A stretch of DNA of 64,000 nucleotides from Mycolicibacterium chitae (GCF_900637205.1 NZ_LR134355.1:372001-436000); one strand, 5' to 3'; positions 22,339 through 32,187 are shown, numbered from the stretch's first letter. Program-made: numbers and translations. Notes: generated by a model from the sequence alone, not told the origin.

Positions 22339-22861
22339 GCTGCTGCGCCGGGTGCCCGCCGGCGCGACCACGGTGCTGATCGACGGCCGGTCGGGGGCCG
22401 GCAAAACCTCGCTGGCCCACCGGTTGTGCCGCGCCTGGTCCGGCAGCGAGGTGATCAGCCTCGACGATATCTATCCGGGCTGGGGCGGGCTGCGCTGGGC
22501 CAGCGACCACGTCCGGACCGAGTTGCTGGCGCCGCGGGCGGTCGGGGCGACCGGTCGCTGGCGGCGCTGGGACTGGTCCACCGGCGCGCCGGCCGGCTGG
22601 CACACCGTCGCGCCCGGGCAGCGGGTGATCGTCGAGGGCGTCGGCGCCCTGACGCCAGGCTCGCGCGCGCTGGCCGACCTGGGCGTCTGGCTCGAGATGC
22701 CCGCGGCCGAACGTAAGCGCCGCGCGCTGGCGCGCGACGGCGAAACCTTTGCGCCGCACTGGGATCGGTGGGCCGCTCAGGAACGGGAATTCATCGGCCG
22801 CGACCACCCGCGTTCGGTGGCCGACGTCGTCATCGAGCTGCCGGCTGCCCGACGGGGATGA
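22325..22861 (+). CDS. uridine kinase-like P-loop protein
   Basis: A 178-residue nucleotide-binding protein with Walker A GRSGAGKTS near residue 20 and a DDIYPGW segment like the substrate-side loop of uridine or pantothenate kinases. The rest (VIVEGVGALTPGSR, then RKRRALARDGE) also fits the AAA/uridine kinase-like family. Substrate is unknown. It starts at TTG 22325 inside ykoC, or at GTG 22352. Overlap with ykoC suggests co-transcription and a possible link to thiamine precursor salvage, which is only inference. Its 3' end overlaps the convergent lpqF by 32 bases. Confidence 0.7.
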   Translation: MEISELLRRVPAGATTVLIDGRSGAGKTSLAHRLCRAWSGSEVISLDDIYPGWGGLRWASDHVRTELLAPRAVGATGRWRRWDWSTGAPAGWHTVAPGQRVIVEGVGALTPGSRALADLGVWLEMPAAERKRRALARDGETFAPHWDRWAAQEREFIGRDHPRSVADVVIELPAARRG

Positions 22862-24230
22862 GGCCGAACATCTGCTTGATCGTCATCATCAGCCAGCCCG
22901 CGGTGGCCGGGCTGTGATACCGCGTCCAGTTCATCTGCAGGCTCAGCACCCAGGGCTGCCCGGTGCGGTCGACGGCGTACCAGCTGAACGTCAGATCGCC
23001 GGGCAGGTTGCCCGCCTTCGCGGCGATGTAGGGCCATTTCTCGCGGTCGAGGTCGATGCCGGGGATGGCCGAGACGATGTCCCTGACCGGTGCGGTGGGT
23101 CCCGTCGCCCCGGTCTGTAGGCCGGCGTGCACCCGGCAGATGTCCTCGGCGCTGCCGTACCACTCCGCGCCGTAGGGCGAGGCCGGTGAGTGGCTGCGCT
23201 CCGGATCCGGTTCGTAGGGGCGCGATTTGGCGTCGCGCAGCATCTCGGCGCGACCCTCGCGGGAGGCGTGCTTCCACTGTTCCCGCACATCCGGCCGGCC
23301 CCACCCCACGGAGAACAGCTCGCGCATGGTGGGGAAGGGCGTCATGCTCGCCGGGTCGTGATGTCCGGCGTCGACCAGGGCGCGTTCGACCGCCGCGGTG
23401 CCGACGCGGTTGATCAACATGTCGGTGGCCATGTTGTCGCTGTTGGCGATCATCTTCTCGGCCAGGTCGCGCACCGGAACCTTGGCCCCGGGCGGCAGTT
23501 CGTCGAAGCCGGACGAGCCCACCGCCTTGGTGGCCTCGGTGATCGCCAGTTCCTCGTCCCACGACAGCGCCCCGGCGCGGACCTCCTCGGCCACGGCGTA
23601 GAGCACGTAGAGCTTGAAAATCGATGCCAGCGGCAGCGATTCGGCGGTGTTGGTGCCGGCGACCTGTTCGCAGCGGCCGTCGACGATCCGCGAGACCCGG
23701 TAGGAGTAACGCGCCCCGGTCGCCGACAGCACATCGTCGACGTCGGCCCAGGACTTGATCTCCGGCGGGTGGTTGACGACCTCGAACCGGTCGACCATGC
23801 CCGCATCGTCGGTGTCGAGTTCGATGTCCTGCCGGGCGCCGTAGGACGTCAGCAGCCGCAGCGTGGCCGAACCGGCGCCGTACTCGATGCCGCTGAGCGT
23901 GTAGGGCCGGTCCCACCACAGCCCGTCCATGGTGGTGACCACGGCGTCGACCTGGTCCGGGGCGGCCAGCGTCTCGACTCCGACGGGTCCGATCGGCCAG
24001 TCGGAGTTCAACATGTCCATCACCTGCTGGGCGCGCACGCCCTGCGGGGTGCCGGTGCTGATCTGCACCCCGGCACTGCCGGCCTGCGCCGACGGAACCT
24101 CGGCCGGCGCACAGCTGCCCACCGAGACAACTACCAGTGCGGCGCCCAGGGCGAGCGCCGCGGCCGTCCTAACTCTGTGCGGCAGGACCGGCAACGTCCA
24201 GCACAACCTCGAACTCGAGCAGCGAGGCAC
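22830..24230 (-). CDS. lpqF: LpqF-like lipoprotein with class A beta-lactamase fold
   Basis: About 466 residues from GTG 24230. The N-terminal signal region ends in VSVGSC as lipobox. An NTF2-like domain is likely at about 60-170. The C-terminal half is a serine beta-lactamase fold with SIFK (S-x-x-K) near 207, the SDN loop in ANSDNMAT near 263 and a KAGN segment in place of KTG near 410. In M. tuberculosis LpqF is an envelope lipoprotein of this fold with no proven beta-lactamase activity. The start is uncertain because the first 20 residues overlap mhuD; downstream TTG codons are alternatives. Confidence 0.82.
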   Translation of the reverse strand: MPRCSSSRLCWTLPVLPHRVRTAAALALGAALVVVSVGSCAPAEVPSAQAGSAGVQISTGTPQGVRAQQVMDMLNSDWPIGPVGVETLAAPDQVDAVVTTMDGLWWDRPYTLSGIEYGAGSATLRLLTSYGARQDIELDTDDAGMVDRFEVVNHPPEIKSWADVDDVLSATGARYSYRVSRIVDGRCEQVAGTNTAESLPLASIFKLYVLYAVAEEVRAGALSWDEELAITEATKAVGSSGFDELPPGAKVPVRDLAEKMIANSDNMATDMLINRVGTAAVERALVDAGHHDPASMTPFPTMRELFSVGWGRPDVREQWKHASREGRAEMLRDAKSRPYEPDPERSHSPASPYGAEWYGSAEDICRVHAGLQTGATGPTAPVRDIVSAIPGIDLDREKWPYIAAKAGNLPGDLTFSWYAVDRTGQPWVLSLQMNWTRYHSPATAGWLMMTIKQMFGLIPVGQPAAR

Positions 24231-24486
24231 CGGTGGCCACCGGATTCTTCTGCTGCCCCTGGTGCGCCTCGATCGCGGGGCCGGTGGCCCACGCCTGGAA
24301 GGCCTCCTCGGACTCCCACTGGGTCACCACGAAGTAGCGATCCTCGCCCTTGACCGGGCGCAGCAGCTGGAAGCCCAGGAAACCGGGCTGGTTGTCGACG
24401 GCATGGGCGCGGTTCGCGAACCGCTTCTCCAGCTCCGGGCCGGCGTCGGCGGGAACTTCGATTGCATTGATCTTCACCACGGACAT
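24169..24486 (-). CDS. mhuD: heme-degrading monooxygenase MhuD
   Basis: A 105-residue IsdG-type (ABM domain) protein. The heme-oxygenase residues Asn7, Trp66 and His75 are all in place, and the sequence from VVKINAIEVP to TGASLLEFEVVLDV is close to recalled M. tuberculosis MhuD. It breaks heme down to mycobilin and releases iron. It overlaps the lpqF start and is divergent from the hydrolase gene at 24508. Confidence 0.93.
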   Translation of the reverse strand: MSVVKINAIEVPADAGPELEKRFANRAHAVDNQPGFLGFQLLRPVKGEDRYFVVTQWESEEAFQAWATGPAIEAHQGQQKNPVATGASLLEFEVVLDVAGPAAQS

Positions 24487-24507
24487 GGCGCTAGGCTACC
24501 GCTTCGC

Positions 24508-25269
24508 ATGGCAATCGATTCTTTGACGTACCGCGGCGGTCAGGGCCGTCCGCTGGTGCTGGTGCACGGCCTGATGGGCCGCGGGAGCACCTGGGGGCGC
24601 CAGCTGCCGTGGCTGCTTCGACTGGGCTCGGTCTACACCTATGACGCGCCCTGGCATCGCGGCCGCGATGTCGTGGACCCGCACCCGATCAGCACCGAAC
24701 GCTTCGTCGACGACCTCGGCGCGGCCGTGGAGCGGCTCGACGCGCCGGTGCTCATCGGCCACTCGATGGGGGGTCTGCACTCGTGGTGTCTGGCCGCGCG
24801 GCGACCCGAACTGGTCGCCGCGCTGGTGATCGAGGACATGGCCCCGGACTTCCGCGGGCGCACCACCGGGCCGTGGGAGCCGTGGGTGCACGCCCTGCCG
24901 GTCGAGTTCCCCACCGAGCAGTCGGTCTTCGACGCGTTCGGACCCGTTGCGGGCCAATACTTCCTGGACGCGTTCGACCGCGCCCCGACCGGTTGGCGGC
25001 TGCACGGGCGCCCGGAGCGCTGGGTGGAGATCGCCGCCGAATGGGGCACCCGCGACTACTGGACGCAGTGGCAGGAGGTGCGCGCCCCGGCCCTGCTGCT
25101 CGAGGCCGGCGACTCGGTCGCGCCGCCGGGGCAGATGACGAAGATGGCCGAGATCGGTCACCGGGTCACCTACCGGTCGGTGCCCGACGCCGGGCATCTC
25201 ATCCACGACGACGCCCCGACGGTGTACCGCGAAGCGGTGGAGGCGTTCTTGGCCACGGTCATCGGCTGA
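24508..25269 (+). CDS. alpha/beta hydrolase
   Basis: A 253-residue hydrolase with HGLMGRG near residue 20, nucleophile elbow GHSMGG (Ser near 89) and a C-terminal DAGHLIH for the catalytic His. Substrate unknown. Gene order (lpqF, mhuD, hydrolase, mutY) is the same as the Rv3591c region. ATG 24508 is chosen; the long open frame upstream is antisense to mhuD and lpqF. Divergent from mhuD with a 21-base gap. Confidence 0.85.
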   Translation: MAIDSLTYRGGQGRPLVLVHGLMGRGSTWGRQLPWLLRLGSVYTYDAPWHRGRDVVDPHPISTERFVDDLGAAVERLDAPVLIGHSMGGLHSWCLAARRPELVAALVIEDMAPDFRGRTTGPWEPWVHALPVEFPTEQSVFDAFGPVAGQYFLDAFDRAPTGWRLHGRPERWVEIAAEWGTRDYWTQWQEVRAPALLLEAGDSVAPPGQMTKMAEIGHRVTYRSVPDAGHLIHDDAPTVYREAVEAFLATVIG

Positions 25270-25278
25270 CGGGTTCGC

Positions 25279-25515
25279 CTAGCGGCGTTCGCCCCGTGGG
25301 CCGGACCCCGGCCAGGACGGCCGCCGCGCGAACCGCTCCCGGGCCTCTCGGTCGCGCCGGTCCAGCGGTCCGACCAGCGGCGCCGCCACCCGGAACTGAT
25401 CGCGGTGCAGGCGCAGGTGGCCCGCGCGGTGAGACCCCGCCGCCAGCGCGGCCACCAGGCCGAACGGCGTCAGCAGGACGAAGATCACGATCAGGAAGGT
25501 CAACGCGGTACTCAT
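25279..25515 (-). CDS. small membrane protein, 78 aa
   Basis: ATG at 25515 begins MSTALTFLIVIFVLLTPFGL, a single strong N-terminal membrane helix. A short very basic cytoplasmic part rich in Arg and His follows. It converges on the hydrolase gene with a nine-base gap and is divergent from the glxA-like regulator. No family recognised. Confidence 0.65.
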   Translation of the reverse strand: MSTALTFLIVIFVLLTPFGLVAALAAGSHRAGHLRLHRDQFRVAAPLVGPLDRRDREARERFARRPSWPGSGPRGERR

Positions 25516-25574
25516 GGCAGAAAGTATTCGTCCGTAGATATCCAGCCAACAGTGGCAGGAGAGTCGATCTCCGC

Positions 25575-25580
25575 TAAAAT
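25575..25580 (+). promoter_or_regulatory. -10 of leaderless promoter for GlxA-type regulator
   Basis: TAAAAT followed by six bases and then ATG, with no Shine-Dalgarno. This is one of the best -10 matches in the window. The surrounding 25510-25586 is AT-rich relative to its neighbours. Confidence 0.55.
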
Positions 25581-25586
25581 ACTGCC

Positions 25587-26555
25587 ATGATCCGAACCGT
25601 GTCCACGCTGGTCCTCGACGGCCTGGCGGTTTTCGAGTTCGGGGTGATCTGCGAGGTCTTCGGTATCGACCGCAGCAACGACGGCGTGCCCAACTTCGAC
25701 TTCAAGGTGTGCGGTCCGGAGGTCGGCCGGCCCCTGCGCACCTCGGTGGGCGCCTCGCTGACCCCCGACCACGACCTCGGCGAGCTCGTCGGTGCCGACC
25801 TGGTGGCCGTGCCCGCGATCATCAACCAGGACTATCCGCCGGAGGCGCTGGCCGCGCTGCGTGCCGCCGCGGATTCCGGGTCCATCATCCTGACCGTGTG
25901 TTCGGGGGCGTTCGTCGCGGGCGCGGCCGGACTGCTCGACGGTCGGTCCTGCACCACGCACTGGATGCACGCCGACGAACTGGCGCGGCGCTATCCGACG
26001 GCCAAGGTGGACCGCAACGTCCTCTTTGTCGACGACGGCAACCTGATCACCAGCGCGGGCACCGCCGCCGGCATCGACGCGTGTCTGCACCTGGTGCGCC
26101 GCGAGCTGGGCAGCGCGGTCACCAACGTGATCGCCCGCCGGATGGTGGTGGCGCCGCAGCGCGACGGCGGTCAGCGTCAGTACATCGACCAGCCCATCCC
26201 GGTGCACTGCTCCGACAGCTTTGCGCCCCAACTGGATTGGATCCTGGCCAATCTGCAGGAGCGCCACACGGTGTCCTCGCTGGCCCGCCGCTCCAACATG
26301 TCGGCCCGGACCTACGCGCGGCGCTTCGTCGACGAGACCGGCACCACGCCCATGCAGTGGGTCACCGATCAGCGGGTGTTGTATGCGCGCCGACTGCTCG
26401 AGGAGTCCGATCTGGACATCGACCGGATCGCCGACCGTGCCGGGTTCCGCACGGCAACCCTGCTGCGCCACCACTTTCGGCGGATCATCGGGGTGACCCC
26501 CTCGGATTACCGGCGCACCTTCGCCTGTGCGGCCGAGTGTCCCGAGAGCGCCTGA
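25587..26555 (+). CDS. GlxA/FtrA-type regulator (DJ-1/PfpI plus AraC HTH)
   Basis: A 322-residue transcription factor. Residues 1-170 form a DJ-1/PfpI-like domain with the nucleophile-elbow Cys in LTVCSGAFVAGAAG near residue 105, probably a sensor rather than an enzyme. Residues about 215-315 form the AraC helix-turn-helix pair (VSSLARRSNMSARTYARRF and IDRIADRAGFRTATLLRHHF). Target genes are unknown; the divergent small membrane protein is the obvious candidate. It ends one base before the convergent mutY end. Confidence 0.88.
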   Translation: MIRTVSTLVLDGLAVFEFGVICEVFGIDRSNDGVPNFDFKVCGPEVGRPLRTSVGASLTPDHDLGELVGADLVAVPAIINQDYPPEALAALRAAADSGSIILTVCSGAFVAGAAGLLDGRSCTTHWMHADELARRYPTAKVDRNVLFVDDGNLITSAGTAAGIDACLHLVRRELGSAVTNVIARRMVVAPQRDGGQRQYIDQPIPVHCSDSFAPQLDWILANLQERHTVSSLARRSNMSARTYARRFVDETGTTPMQWVTDQRVLYARRLLEESDLDIDRIADRAGFRTATLLRHHFRRIIGVTPSDYRRTFACAAECPESA

Positions 26556-27434
26556 TCAGCCCTCGCCCTCGCCGCACAGCGCGAACCGCCCGTCGCGGGT
26601 CTGTTCCACCAGCCCGTCGACCAGTAGGGAGTCCAGCGCCCGGTCCCGCTGCGCGGTGTCGCTGAGCCAGACCACGTCCAGCTGGGCCCGGGTCACCGGA
26701 GAAGTGCTGTCGCGCAACACATCCAGCAGGCGGCCCCGAACCTGCCGATCGGTCCCGGCGTACTTCTGCACCCGCTTGGGCTTCGCGGTCCCGGCCGGAT
26801 AGCCGGCCTCCCGCCACGCGCACGAACTCAGCGGGCATACCCCGCAGCGCGGCGCCCGCGCGGTGCACACCAGCGCGCCCAGTTCCATCAGGGCCGCCGA
26901 GAACATCGGCGTCGAGGCATCGTTGGGCAGCAGTGCGGCGACCTCTTCCTCGTCGCGCTTGGGGGACGGCGACGCGGCGTCGGCCAGGCCGTGCACGGCG
27001 CGGGCCACCACCCGGCGAACGTTGGTGTCCACCACCGGAACCCACTGTCCGTAGGCGAAGCAGGCGATCGCGCGCGCGGTGTAGCTGCCGACCCCGGGCA
27101 GCGTCAGCAGGGTCTCGACGTCGGCGGGCACCACGTCACCGTGATGTTCGGCGATCACCTCGGCGCATTGATGCAGCCGCATGGCCCGGCGCGGATAGCC
27201 CAGCTTGCCCCAGGCCCGCAACACCTCGGCGGAACCGGCGGCCGCCGTCGCCGACGGGGTGGGCCAGCGCGCCACCCAGTCCAGCCAGATCGGCAGCACC
27301 CGCACCACCGGCGTCTGCTGCAGCATGAACTCGCTGACCAGGATCTGCCAGGCGCTCACCGCCGGGTCGCGCCACGGCAGATCCCGCCGTTCGCGCTCGT
27401 ACCAAGCCAGGAGCCCGGCGGCGTCGATGCTCAT
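26556..27434 (-). CDS. mutY: A/G-specific adenine DNA glycosylase
   Basis: A 292-residue base-excision repair enzyme that removes A opposite 8-oxoG. It has the helix-hairpin-helix LPGVGSYTARAI followed by the catalytic Asp in VPVVDTNVRR, the catalytic Glu in SEFMLQQTPV near residue 35, and the C-terminal 4Fe-4S ligands C-x6-C-x2-C-x5-C in CTARAPRCGVCPLSSC. ATG 27434 fits the family start; the longer open frame upstream is antisense to canB. Divergent from canB. Confidence 0.95.
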   Translation of the reverse strand: MSIDAAGLLAWYERERRDLPWRDPAVSAWQILVSEFMLQQTPVVRVLPIWLDWVARWPTPSATAAAGSAEVLRAWGKLGYPRRAMRLHQCAEVIAEHHGDVVPADVETLLTLPGVGSYTARAIACFAYGQWVPVVDTNVRRVVARAVHGLADAASPSPKRDEEEVAALLPNDASTPMFSAALMELGALVCTARAPRCGVCPLSSCAWREAGYPAGTAKPKRVQKYAGTDRQVRGRLLDVLRDSTSPVTRAQLDVVWLSDTAQRDRALDSLLVDGLVEQTRDGRFALCGEGEG

Positions 27435-27471
27435 CGCCGCCCGAATCGGGGGTGGGTGCACAATGTCGGGT

Positions 27472-28107
27472 ATGCCGAATACCAGTCCCGTGACCGCTTG
27501 GAAGGCACTCAAGGAGGGTAACGAGCGCTTCGTCGCGGGTAAGCCCCTGCACCCGAGCCAGAGCATCGAGCACCGCACCAGCCTGGAGAACAACCAGACA
27601 CCGACCGCGGTCGTCTTCGGCTGCGGCGACAGCCGGGTGGCCGCCGAGATCATCTTCGATCAGGGCCTCGGCGACATGTTCGTGGTTCGCACCGCCGGCC
27701 ACGTCCTCGACTCGGCCGTGCTGGGCTCGGTCGAGTACGCGGTGGCCATCCTGGACGTGCCGCTGATCGTGGTGCTCGGCCACGACAGCTGCGGTGCGGT
27801 CAAGGCCGCGCTGTCGGCCCTCGACGAGGGCGAGATCCCGCCGGGCTACGTCCGCGACGTGGTCGAGCGGGTCACCTCCTCGGTCCTGCTGGGCCGCCGC
27901 GACGGGCTGACGACGGTCGACGAGTTCGAGGCCCGCCACGTCATCGAGACCGGCGTGCAACTGGTGGCCCGGTCCACCGAGATCAAGGAGCGGATCGAGG
28001 AGGGCCGGCTGGCGATCGTCGGCGTGACCTATCACCTGTCCGACGGGCGGGCGGCGCTGCGCGCCCGGGTGGGCGAGATCGGCGACGAGGCTCCCGAGAG
28101 CATCTAG
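27472..28107 (+). CDS. canB: beta-class carbonic anhydrase
   Basis: A 211-residue zinc enzyme that interconverts CO2 and bicarbonate. Zinc ligands and catalytic dyad are seen in FGCGDSRVAAE (Cys, Asp, Arg near residues 51-55) and LGHDSCGAVKA (His and Cys near 104-107). ATG 27472 follows the divergent mutY start by 37 bases. Position next to mutY matches Rv3588c. Confidence 0.93.
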   Translation: MPNTSPVTAWKALKEGNERFVAGKPLHPSQSIEHRTSLENNQTPTAVVFGCGDSRVAAEIIFDQGLGDMFVVRTAGHVLDSAVLGSVEYAVAILDVPLIVVLGHDSCGAVKAALSALDEGEIPPGYVRDVVERVTSSVLLGRRDGLTTVDEFEARHVIETGVQLVARSTEIKERIEEGRLAIVGVTYHLSDGRAALRARVGEIGDEAPESI

Positions 28108-28206
28108 TCCCACGCGCGGGCCAATACCCCCTGGCTTGCCGGGTCCGGCGGCGACACGCCGTCCCAGGTCGAACACGTTGTGGTGACCTGCCCTTACCGT
28201 TAGACC

Positions 28207-28971
28207 GTGTTGGATTCAGACCCGCATGGCCCCCTTCCGCCGGAGATCTACCGGCGCCGTCGGGCATTGGCGTTCGGCGTTGCGGCTCTGGTCCTGGTGA
28301 TCATCGTCGCAATCCTGATCGCGGTGACCCGTGGCGGCGGCGAAGCGACCGACGAGGCCGGCACCGGCGATGCGAATACCTCCGAGGGACCGCTGGCCCA
28401 GGCGCCGGACCCCGAGGTGAAGACCCCGGTGGTCCCGCCCGCCGAGGAGGCCCCGCCGCCGACGCCCACGCCCACCGCCGCCGTCGAGCCCCCGCCGGTG
28501 CTGCAGGAGGGCGACGACTGCCCGGACTCCACGCTGGCGGTCAAGGGCATCACCAACGAACCGCGCTACACCATCGGCGATCAGCCGACCTTCACCATGG
28601 TGGTCACCAACATCGGCCTGGTCGGCTGCCAGCGCGATGTCGGCGCCGCGGTGCTCTCGGCGTACGTGTACTCGCTGGACAACAAGCGGCTGTGGTCCAA
28701 CCTGGACTGCGCACCGTCCAACGAGACGCTGGTGAAGACCTTCACCCCGGGCGAGCAGGTCACCACCGAGGTCACTTGGACGGGCATGGGCTCCGAGCCG
28801 CAGTGCCCGCTGCCGCGGGAACCGATCGGGCCCGGCACCTACAACCTGGTGGTTCAGCTGGGCAACCTCAGATCGGCGTCCGTGCCGTTCATCCTCGCCG
28901 AGGCCGGTGAGGCCCCGCAGCCCGCGCCGGCGGAGCCGCCGCCCGGTGACGGACCGCCGCCCGCCGGCTGA
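28207..28971 (+). CDS. single-pass membrane protein with extracytoplasmic domain
   Basis: A 254-residue protein. A short cytoplasmic part PHGPLPPEIYRRRR leads into a membrane helix (about 20-40), an acidic and Pro-rich linker to about residue 98, and a conserved beta-rich extracytoplasmic domain (about 100-235) with three or four Cys residues (DDCPD, VGCQRD, DCAP, PQCP) that may form disulfides. The tail is Pro-rich. It matches the Rv3587c-type membrane protein; function unknown. TACCGT six bases before the GTG suggests leaderless expression. It converges on disA with a nine-base gap. Confidence 0.8.
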   Translation: MLDSDPHGPLPPEIYRRRRALAFGVAALVLVIIVAILIAVTRGGGEATDEAGTGDANTSEGPLAQAPDPEVKTPVVPPAEEAPPPTPTPTAAVEPPPVLQEGDDCPDSTLAVKGITNEPRYTIGDQPTFTMVVTNIGLVGCQRDVGAAVLSAYVYSLDNKRLWSNLDCAPSNETLVKTFTPGEQVTTEVTWTGMGSEPQCPLPREPIGPGTYNLVVQLGNLRSASVPFILAEAGEAPQPAPAEPPPGDGPPPAG

Positions 28972-28980
28972 CGGTCGGAC

Positions 28981-30090
28981 TCAGGCCAGCCGGTCGGCGA
29001 TCGTCGACTCGGCCAGCTGCGAGAGTCCCTCGCGGACGTGGCGGGCCCACATGGCGCCGATCCCCTCCACCGATTGCAGATCGGTCGCGCTGGCGGCCAG
29101 CAGGCCCTGCAGCGACCCGAAGGTGCGGACCAGCAGATCGACGTGGGCGAACTGCAGGCGCGGTATCTCGGCCATTGCCCGGTACCCGCGCGCACTCAAC
29201 GCGGAGTCCTGGGCGTCCGCGGTCGAGGGATAGCCGAAAACCCGCGCCAACGTCGTGAAGTCCAGCAGTTCGGTGTCCGAGAGGCTGTCGAGTTCCTCGA
29301 GGGTCTCGGCCACCTGGGCCTTGTTGGGGGCGTCCGGGTTGGCGTGATAGTCGCGCACGATCAGCTCCCGCGACGTCTCGTTGCCACCCAGCAGTTCCTC
29401 GAGCTGAAGCCGTAGCTGACGGCCATCGGTTCCGAGTTCCACTGTGTCGGAATCGATTTCGAGGCCAATCCGGCGGACCATCTCCAGCCGCTGCACGACG
29501 GTCATGACGTCGCGCAGCGTGACGAAATCCTCGATCTCGGCCGCCGAGAGCTGCCGGCTGACCTCGACCAACCGCGCCTTGTACCGCTCCAGGGTGGCGA
29601 TCGCCTGGTTGGCCCGGGACAGGATGGTGGCCGAATCGGCCACCACGTGCCGCTCCCCGGCCACGTAGACCGTGACGATGCTCATCGAATGGCTGACCGA
29701 GATCACCGGGTAGCCGGTCTGGATCGCGGTGCGTTCGGCCGACCGGTGCCGGGTGCCGGATTCGTCGGTGGGGATCGACGGATCCGGGACCAGCTGCACG
29801 TTGGCCCGCACGATCCGGCTGCCGTCGCTGGACAGCACCACCGCGCCGTCCATCTTCGACAGTTCACGCAGCCGGGTCGGGGCGTAGCGGACGTCGAGTG
29901 AGAAACCGCCGTCGCAGATGGCCTCGACCCGCTCGTCGTACCCGAGCACGATCAGCGCGCCGGTGCGTCCCCGCAGGATCCGCTCCAACCCGTCGCGCAG
30001 GGCCGTACCCGGCGCCAGCCGCCCGATGGTCTCGCGCAGCGTGGGCCGGGTCCGCACGGCGCTGGCGGAGTTCCTCCTGGCTGGTGTCAC
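28981..30090 (-). CDS. disA: diadenylate cyclase DisA
   Basis: A 369-residue enzyme that makes c-di-AMP from two ATP. The DAC domain has the DGA motif in [14 protein letters not shown] and the RHR motif in [12 protein letters not shown] helical linker follows, and the C-terminal helix-hairpin-helix DNA-binding domain ends near [21 protein letters not shown] 30090 overlaps the radA stop as GTGA, so I choose it over the long open frame further upstream, which is antisense-like shadow within radA. In M. tuberculosis this is the sole c-di-AMP synthase. Confidence 0.93.
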   Translation of the reverse strand: MTPARRNSASAVRTRPTLRETIGRLAPGTALRDGLERILRGRTGALIVLGYDERVEAICDGGFSLDVRYAPTRLRELSKMDGAVVLSSDGSRIVRANVQLVPDPSIPTDESGTRHRSAERTAIQTGYPVISVSHSMSIVTVYVAGERHVVADSATILSRANQAIATLERYKARLVEVSRQLSAAEIEDFVTLRDVMTVVQRLEMVRRIGLEIDSDTVELGTDGRQLRLQLEELLGGNETSRELIVRDYHANPDAPNKAQVAETLEELDSLSDTELLDFTTLARVFGYPSTADAQDSALSARGYRAMAEIPRLQFAHVDLLVRTFGSLQGLLAASATDLQSVEGIGAMWARHVREGLSQLAESTIADRLA

Positions 30091-31577
30091 GGCTGACCAT
30101 TGTCCCCTGCCGGGGACCGTCCCGGTGCGCCGTCCACCAGTTTGAGACCGGGCCGCGCCGCGGGCTTGACCTCGGGCGGTTTGCTGGTGGGCTGGTGCGC
30201 GATGCGCAGCAGCGCCTTGAGCGCCTCGCCCACGGTGGCCACCTCCAAGGTGCGCAGCCCGGGCGGGGTCGTCTTGGCGCCGGGCGGGATCAGCGCCGTG
30301 GTGAACCCGAGCCGAGCGGCCTCGGCCAGCCGCCGTTCGATCCCGGTGACCCGGCGCAGATCCCCGGCCAGGCCGACCTCGCCGATGACCACGGTCGAGG
30401 CGGGCAGGCAGAGGTCGGCGAACGAGGACGCGATGGCCAGCGCGACCGCCAGGTCCGACGACGGGTCGGTCAACCGCATCCCGCCGACGGTGGACAGGTA
30501 GATGTCGCGCTGACCGAGCGGGAGGCCGGCCCGGTTCTCCAGCACCGCGGCCGTCATCGCCGCGCGGGACTGGTCCAGGCCGCTGACCGCCCGTCGCGGC
30601 GAGGGCGCGGTGGCCGTCCCGACCAGGGCCTGGATCTCGCCGATGAGCGGCCGCTTGCCGTCCATGGTGACCGTGACGGCGGTGCCTGGCACCGGCTCCG
30701 GGCGCTGGTCCATGAACAGCCCCGACGGGTCGGCGACGCACTCGATCCCGTTGTCGTGCAACATGAAACAGCCGACCTCGTCGGAGGCGCCGAAGCGGTT
30801 CTTGACGCCGCGGACCATCCGCAGCGCGGTGTTGCGGTCACCTTCGAAATGCAGCACCACGTCCACCAGATGCTCGAGCGAACGGGGTCCGGCGATGGCC
30901 CCGTCCTTGGTGACGTGACCGACCAGCACCATCGCGACCGCGGGGTTGCTGGCGGCCTTGGCGTAGCTGGTCAACGCGGTGGTGATGGCCCGCACCTGGG
31001 TGACCCCGCCGGTGACGCCGTCGGTGTCGGTGGTGGACAGCGTCTGCACCGAGTCGACGACGACGAGCGTGGGTTTGACCGCCTCCAGATGCGCGAACAC
31101 GGTGTCCAGATCGGACTCGGCCGCCAGGAAGACGTCGGAATGCGTACACCCCGTGCGTTCGGCGCGCATCCGGATCTGGCCGGCGGATTCCTCGCCGGAG
31201 ATGTAGAGCGCGCGACGCCCGGTCTCCGCCCAGCGATGCACGACCTCGAGCAGCAGGGTCGATTTTCCGACCCCGGGCTCACCGGCCAGCAGCGTGACCG
31301 AACCGGGCACGATGCCGCCGCCGAGCACCCGGTCGAGTTCGCTGACACCGGTGGGGAAGTGCCGCGTGTTGTCGGCCGCCACGGCGCTGATGGAGACCGC
31401 GGCCGACGCCGGCGCCACCGCGCGGTGGCTGCGGCCGCCCGCCGCGGTCAGGACCGGTGCCTGCTCGACGGTGCCCCAGGTCCCGCATTCCGGGCAGCGA
31501 CCGACCCACTTGGCGGTGACGTGATCGCACTCGGTGCAGCGGTACTGCACCCGAGTTTTCGACGAAGACCTGCTCAC
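30087..31577 (-). CDS. radA: DNA repair protein RadA
   Basis: A 496-residue RecA-like branch-migration protein. It has an N-terminal C4 zinc finger ([18 protein letters not shown]), Walker [10 protein letters not shown] near residue 82, the diagnostic KNRFG motif near residue 245 and a C-terminal Lon-like domain. GTG 31577 gives the usual [14 protein letters not shown] start just before the zinc finger. The stop couples to disA, a conserved pairing; RadA is known to bind and restrain DisA in mycobacteria. Confidence 0.94.
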   Translation of the reverse strand: MSRSSSKTRVQYRCTECDHVTAKWVGRCPECGTWGTVEQAPVLTAAGGRSHRAVAPASAAVSISAVAADNTRHFPTGVSELDRVLGGGIVPGSVTLLAGEPGVGKSTLLLEVVHRWAETGRRALYISGEESAGQIRMRAERTGCTHSDVFLAAESDLDTVFAHLEAVKPTLVVVDSVQTLSTTDTDGVTGGVTQVRAITTALTSYAKAASNPAVAMVLVGHVTKDGAIAGPRSLEHLVDVVLHFEGDRNTALRMVRGVKNRFGASDEVGCFMLHDNGIECVADPSGLFMDQRPEPVPGTAVTVTMDGKRPLIGEIQALVGTATAPSPRRAVSGLDQSRAAMTAAVLENRAGLPLGQRDIYLSTVGGMRLTDPSSDLAVALAIASSFADLCLPASTVVIGEVGLAGDLRRVTGIERRLAEAARLGFTTALIPPGAKTTPPGLRTLEVATVGEALKALLRIAHQPTSKPPEVKPAARPGLKLVDGAPGRSPAGDNGQP

Positions 31578-31623
31578 ACCGTGACGGTAGCGGCAGGCAG
31601 TGACAGCCCGCTGGTCGGGCGAC

Positions 31624-32187
31624 CTAGTGGGCTTCGCGGCGCGGCGCAAGGCCCGCCGAGATCGGCACGGACACGGTGGCTTCGCCGGCCCGCTCGAACT
31701 CGAAGGTGAACGCGTAGGTCAGCCCGTTGCGGATCGGCTGGGTCAGCGCGACCGTGGCCTCGGCGGTGTCGGCGGGCTCGATCTGCTCGAGGGCCTCCAC
31801 GCCGTCGGGGGTGCCGACGACCAGCACGCCGCCCGCGGGCAGCTCGCCGTCGCCGGTGAAGGTGACCTCGCCGATCTCGGAGGTGATGTTGACCAGCCGG
31901 TCGCCGTGCTCGGGGGACTGGTTGCTGGCGGTGAAGATCAGGTCGACGTCCTCGCCGGGCTGCAGCGCGTCGCCGGTTTCCACGGCCTGGATGTGGATGT
32001 TGCGCACCGCGATGTTGTCGAGGGTGACCAGCGTGCCGTTGACGGCCGGTTCCTGGGTGGCGGTGTCGGTGATCTGACCGGCCCCGCACCCGGCGATTGC
32101 CAGGGCGCCCAGCGCCGCGCAGGTTGCGACGCCGATCCGTCGCCCGGCCCGCGCACGGAAAGCCCGGCTGGCATCAAAAGAGATCAC
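31624..32187 (-). CDS. lpqE: LpqE-like lipoprotein
   Basis: A 187-residue lipoprotein. GTG 32187 has AGGAGG seven bases upstream, which decides the start. The signal peptide ends in LAIAGC. The mature part is a beta-rich domain of the kind found in copper-chaperone-like (PCuAC/DUF461) proteins, though I see no His/Met-rich metal site. The place between radA and carD matches Rv3584. Divergent from carD across a 243-base gap. Confidence 0.85.
   Translation of the reverse strand: MISFDASRAFRARAGRRIGVATCAALGALAIAGCGAGQITDTATQEPAVNGTLVTLDNIAVRNIHIQAVETGDALQPGEDVDLIFTASNQSPEHGDRLVNITSEIGEVTFTGDGELPAGGVLVVGTPDGVEALEQIEPADTAEATVALTQPIRNGLTYAFTFEFERAGEATVSVPISAGLAPRREAH

Noticed and set aside
28981..30741. 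Longer DisA starting inside radA
   Set aside because: The extra 217 codons are a shadow of radA. The GTGA junction at 30087-30090 gives a normal DisA length.
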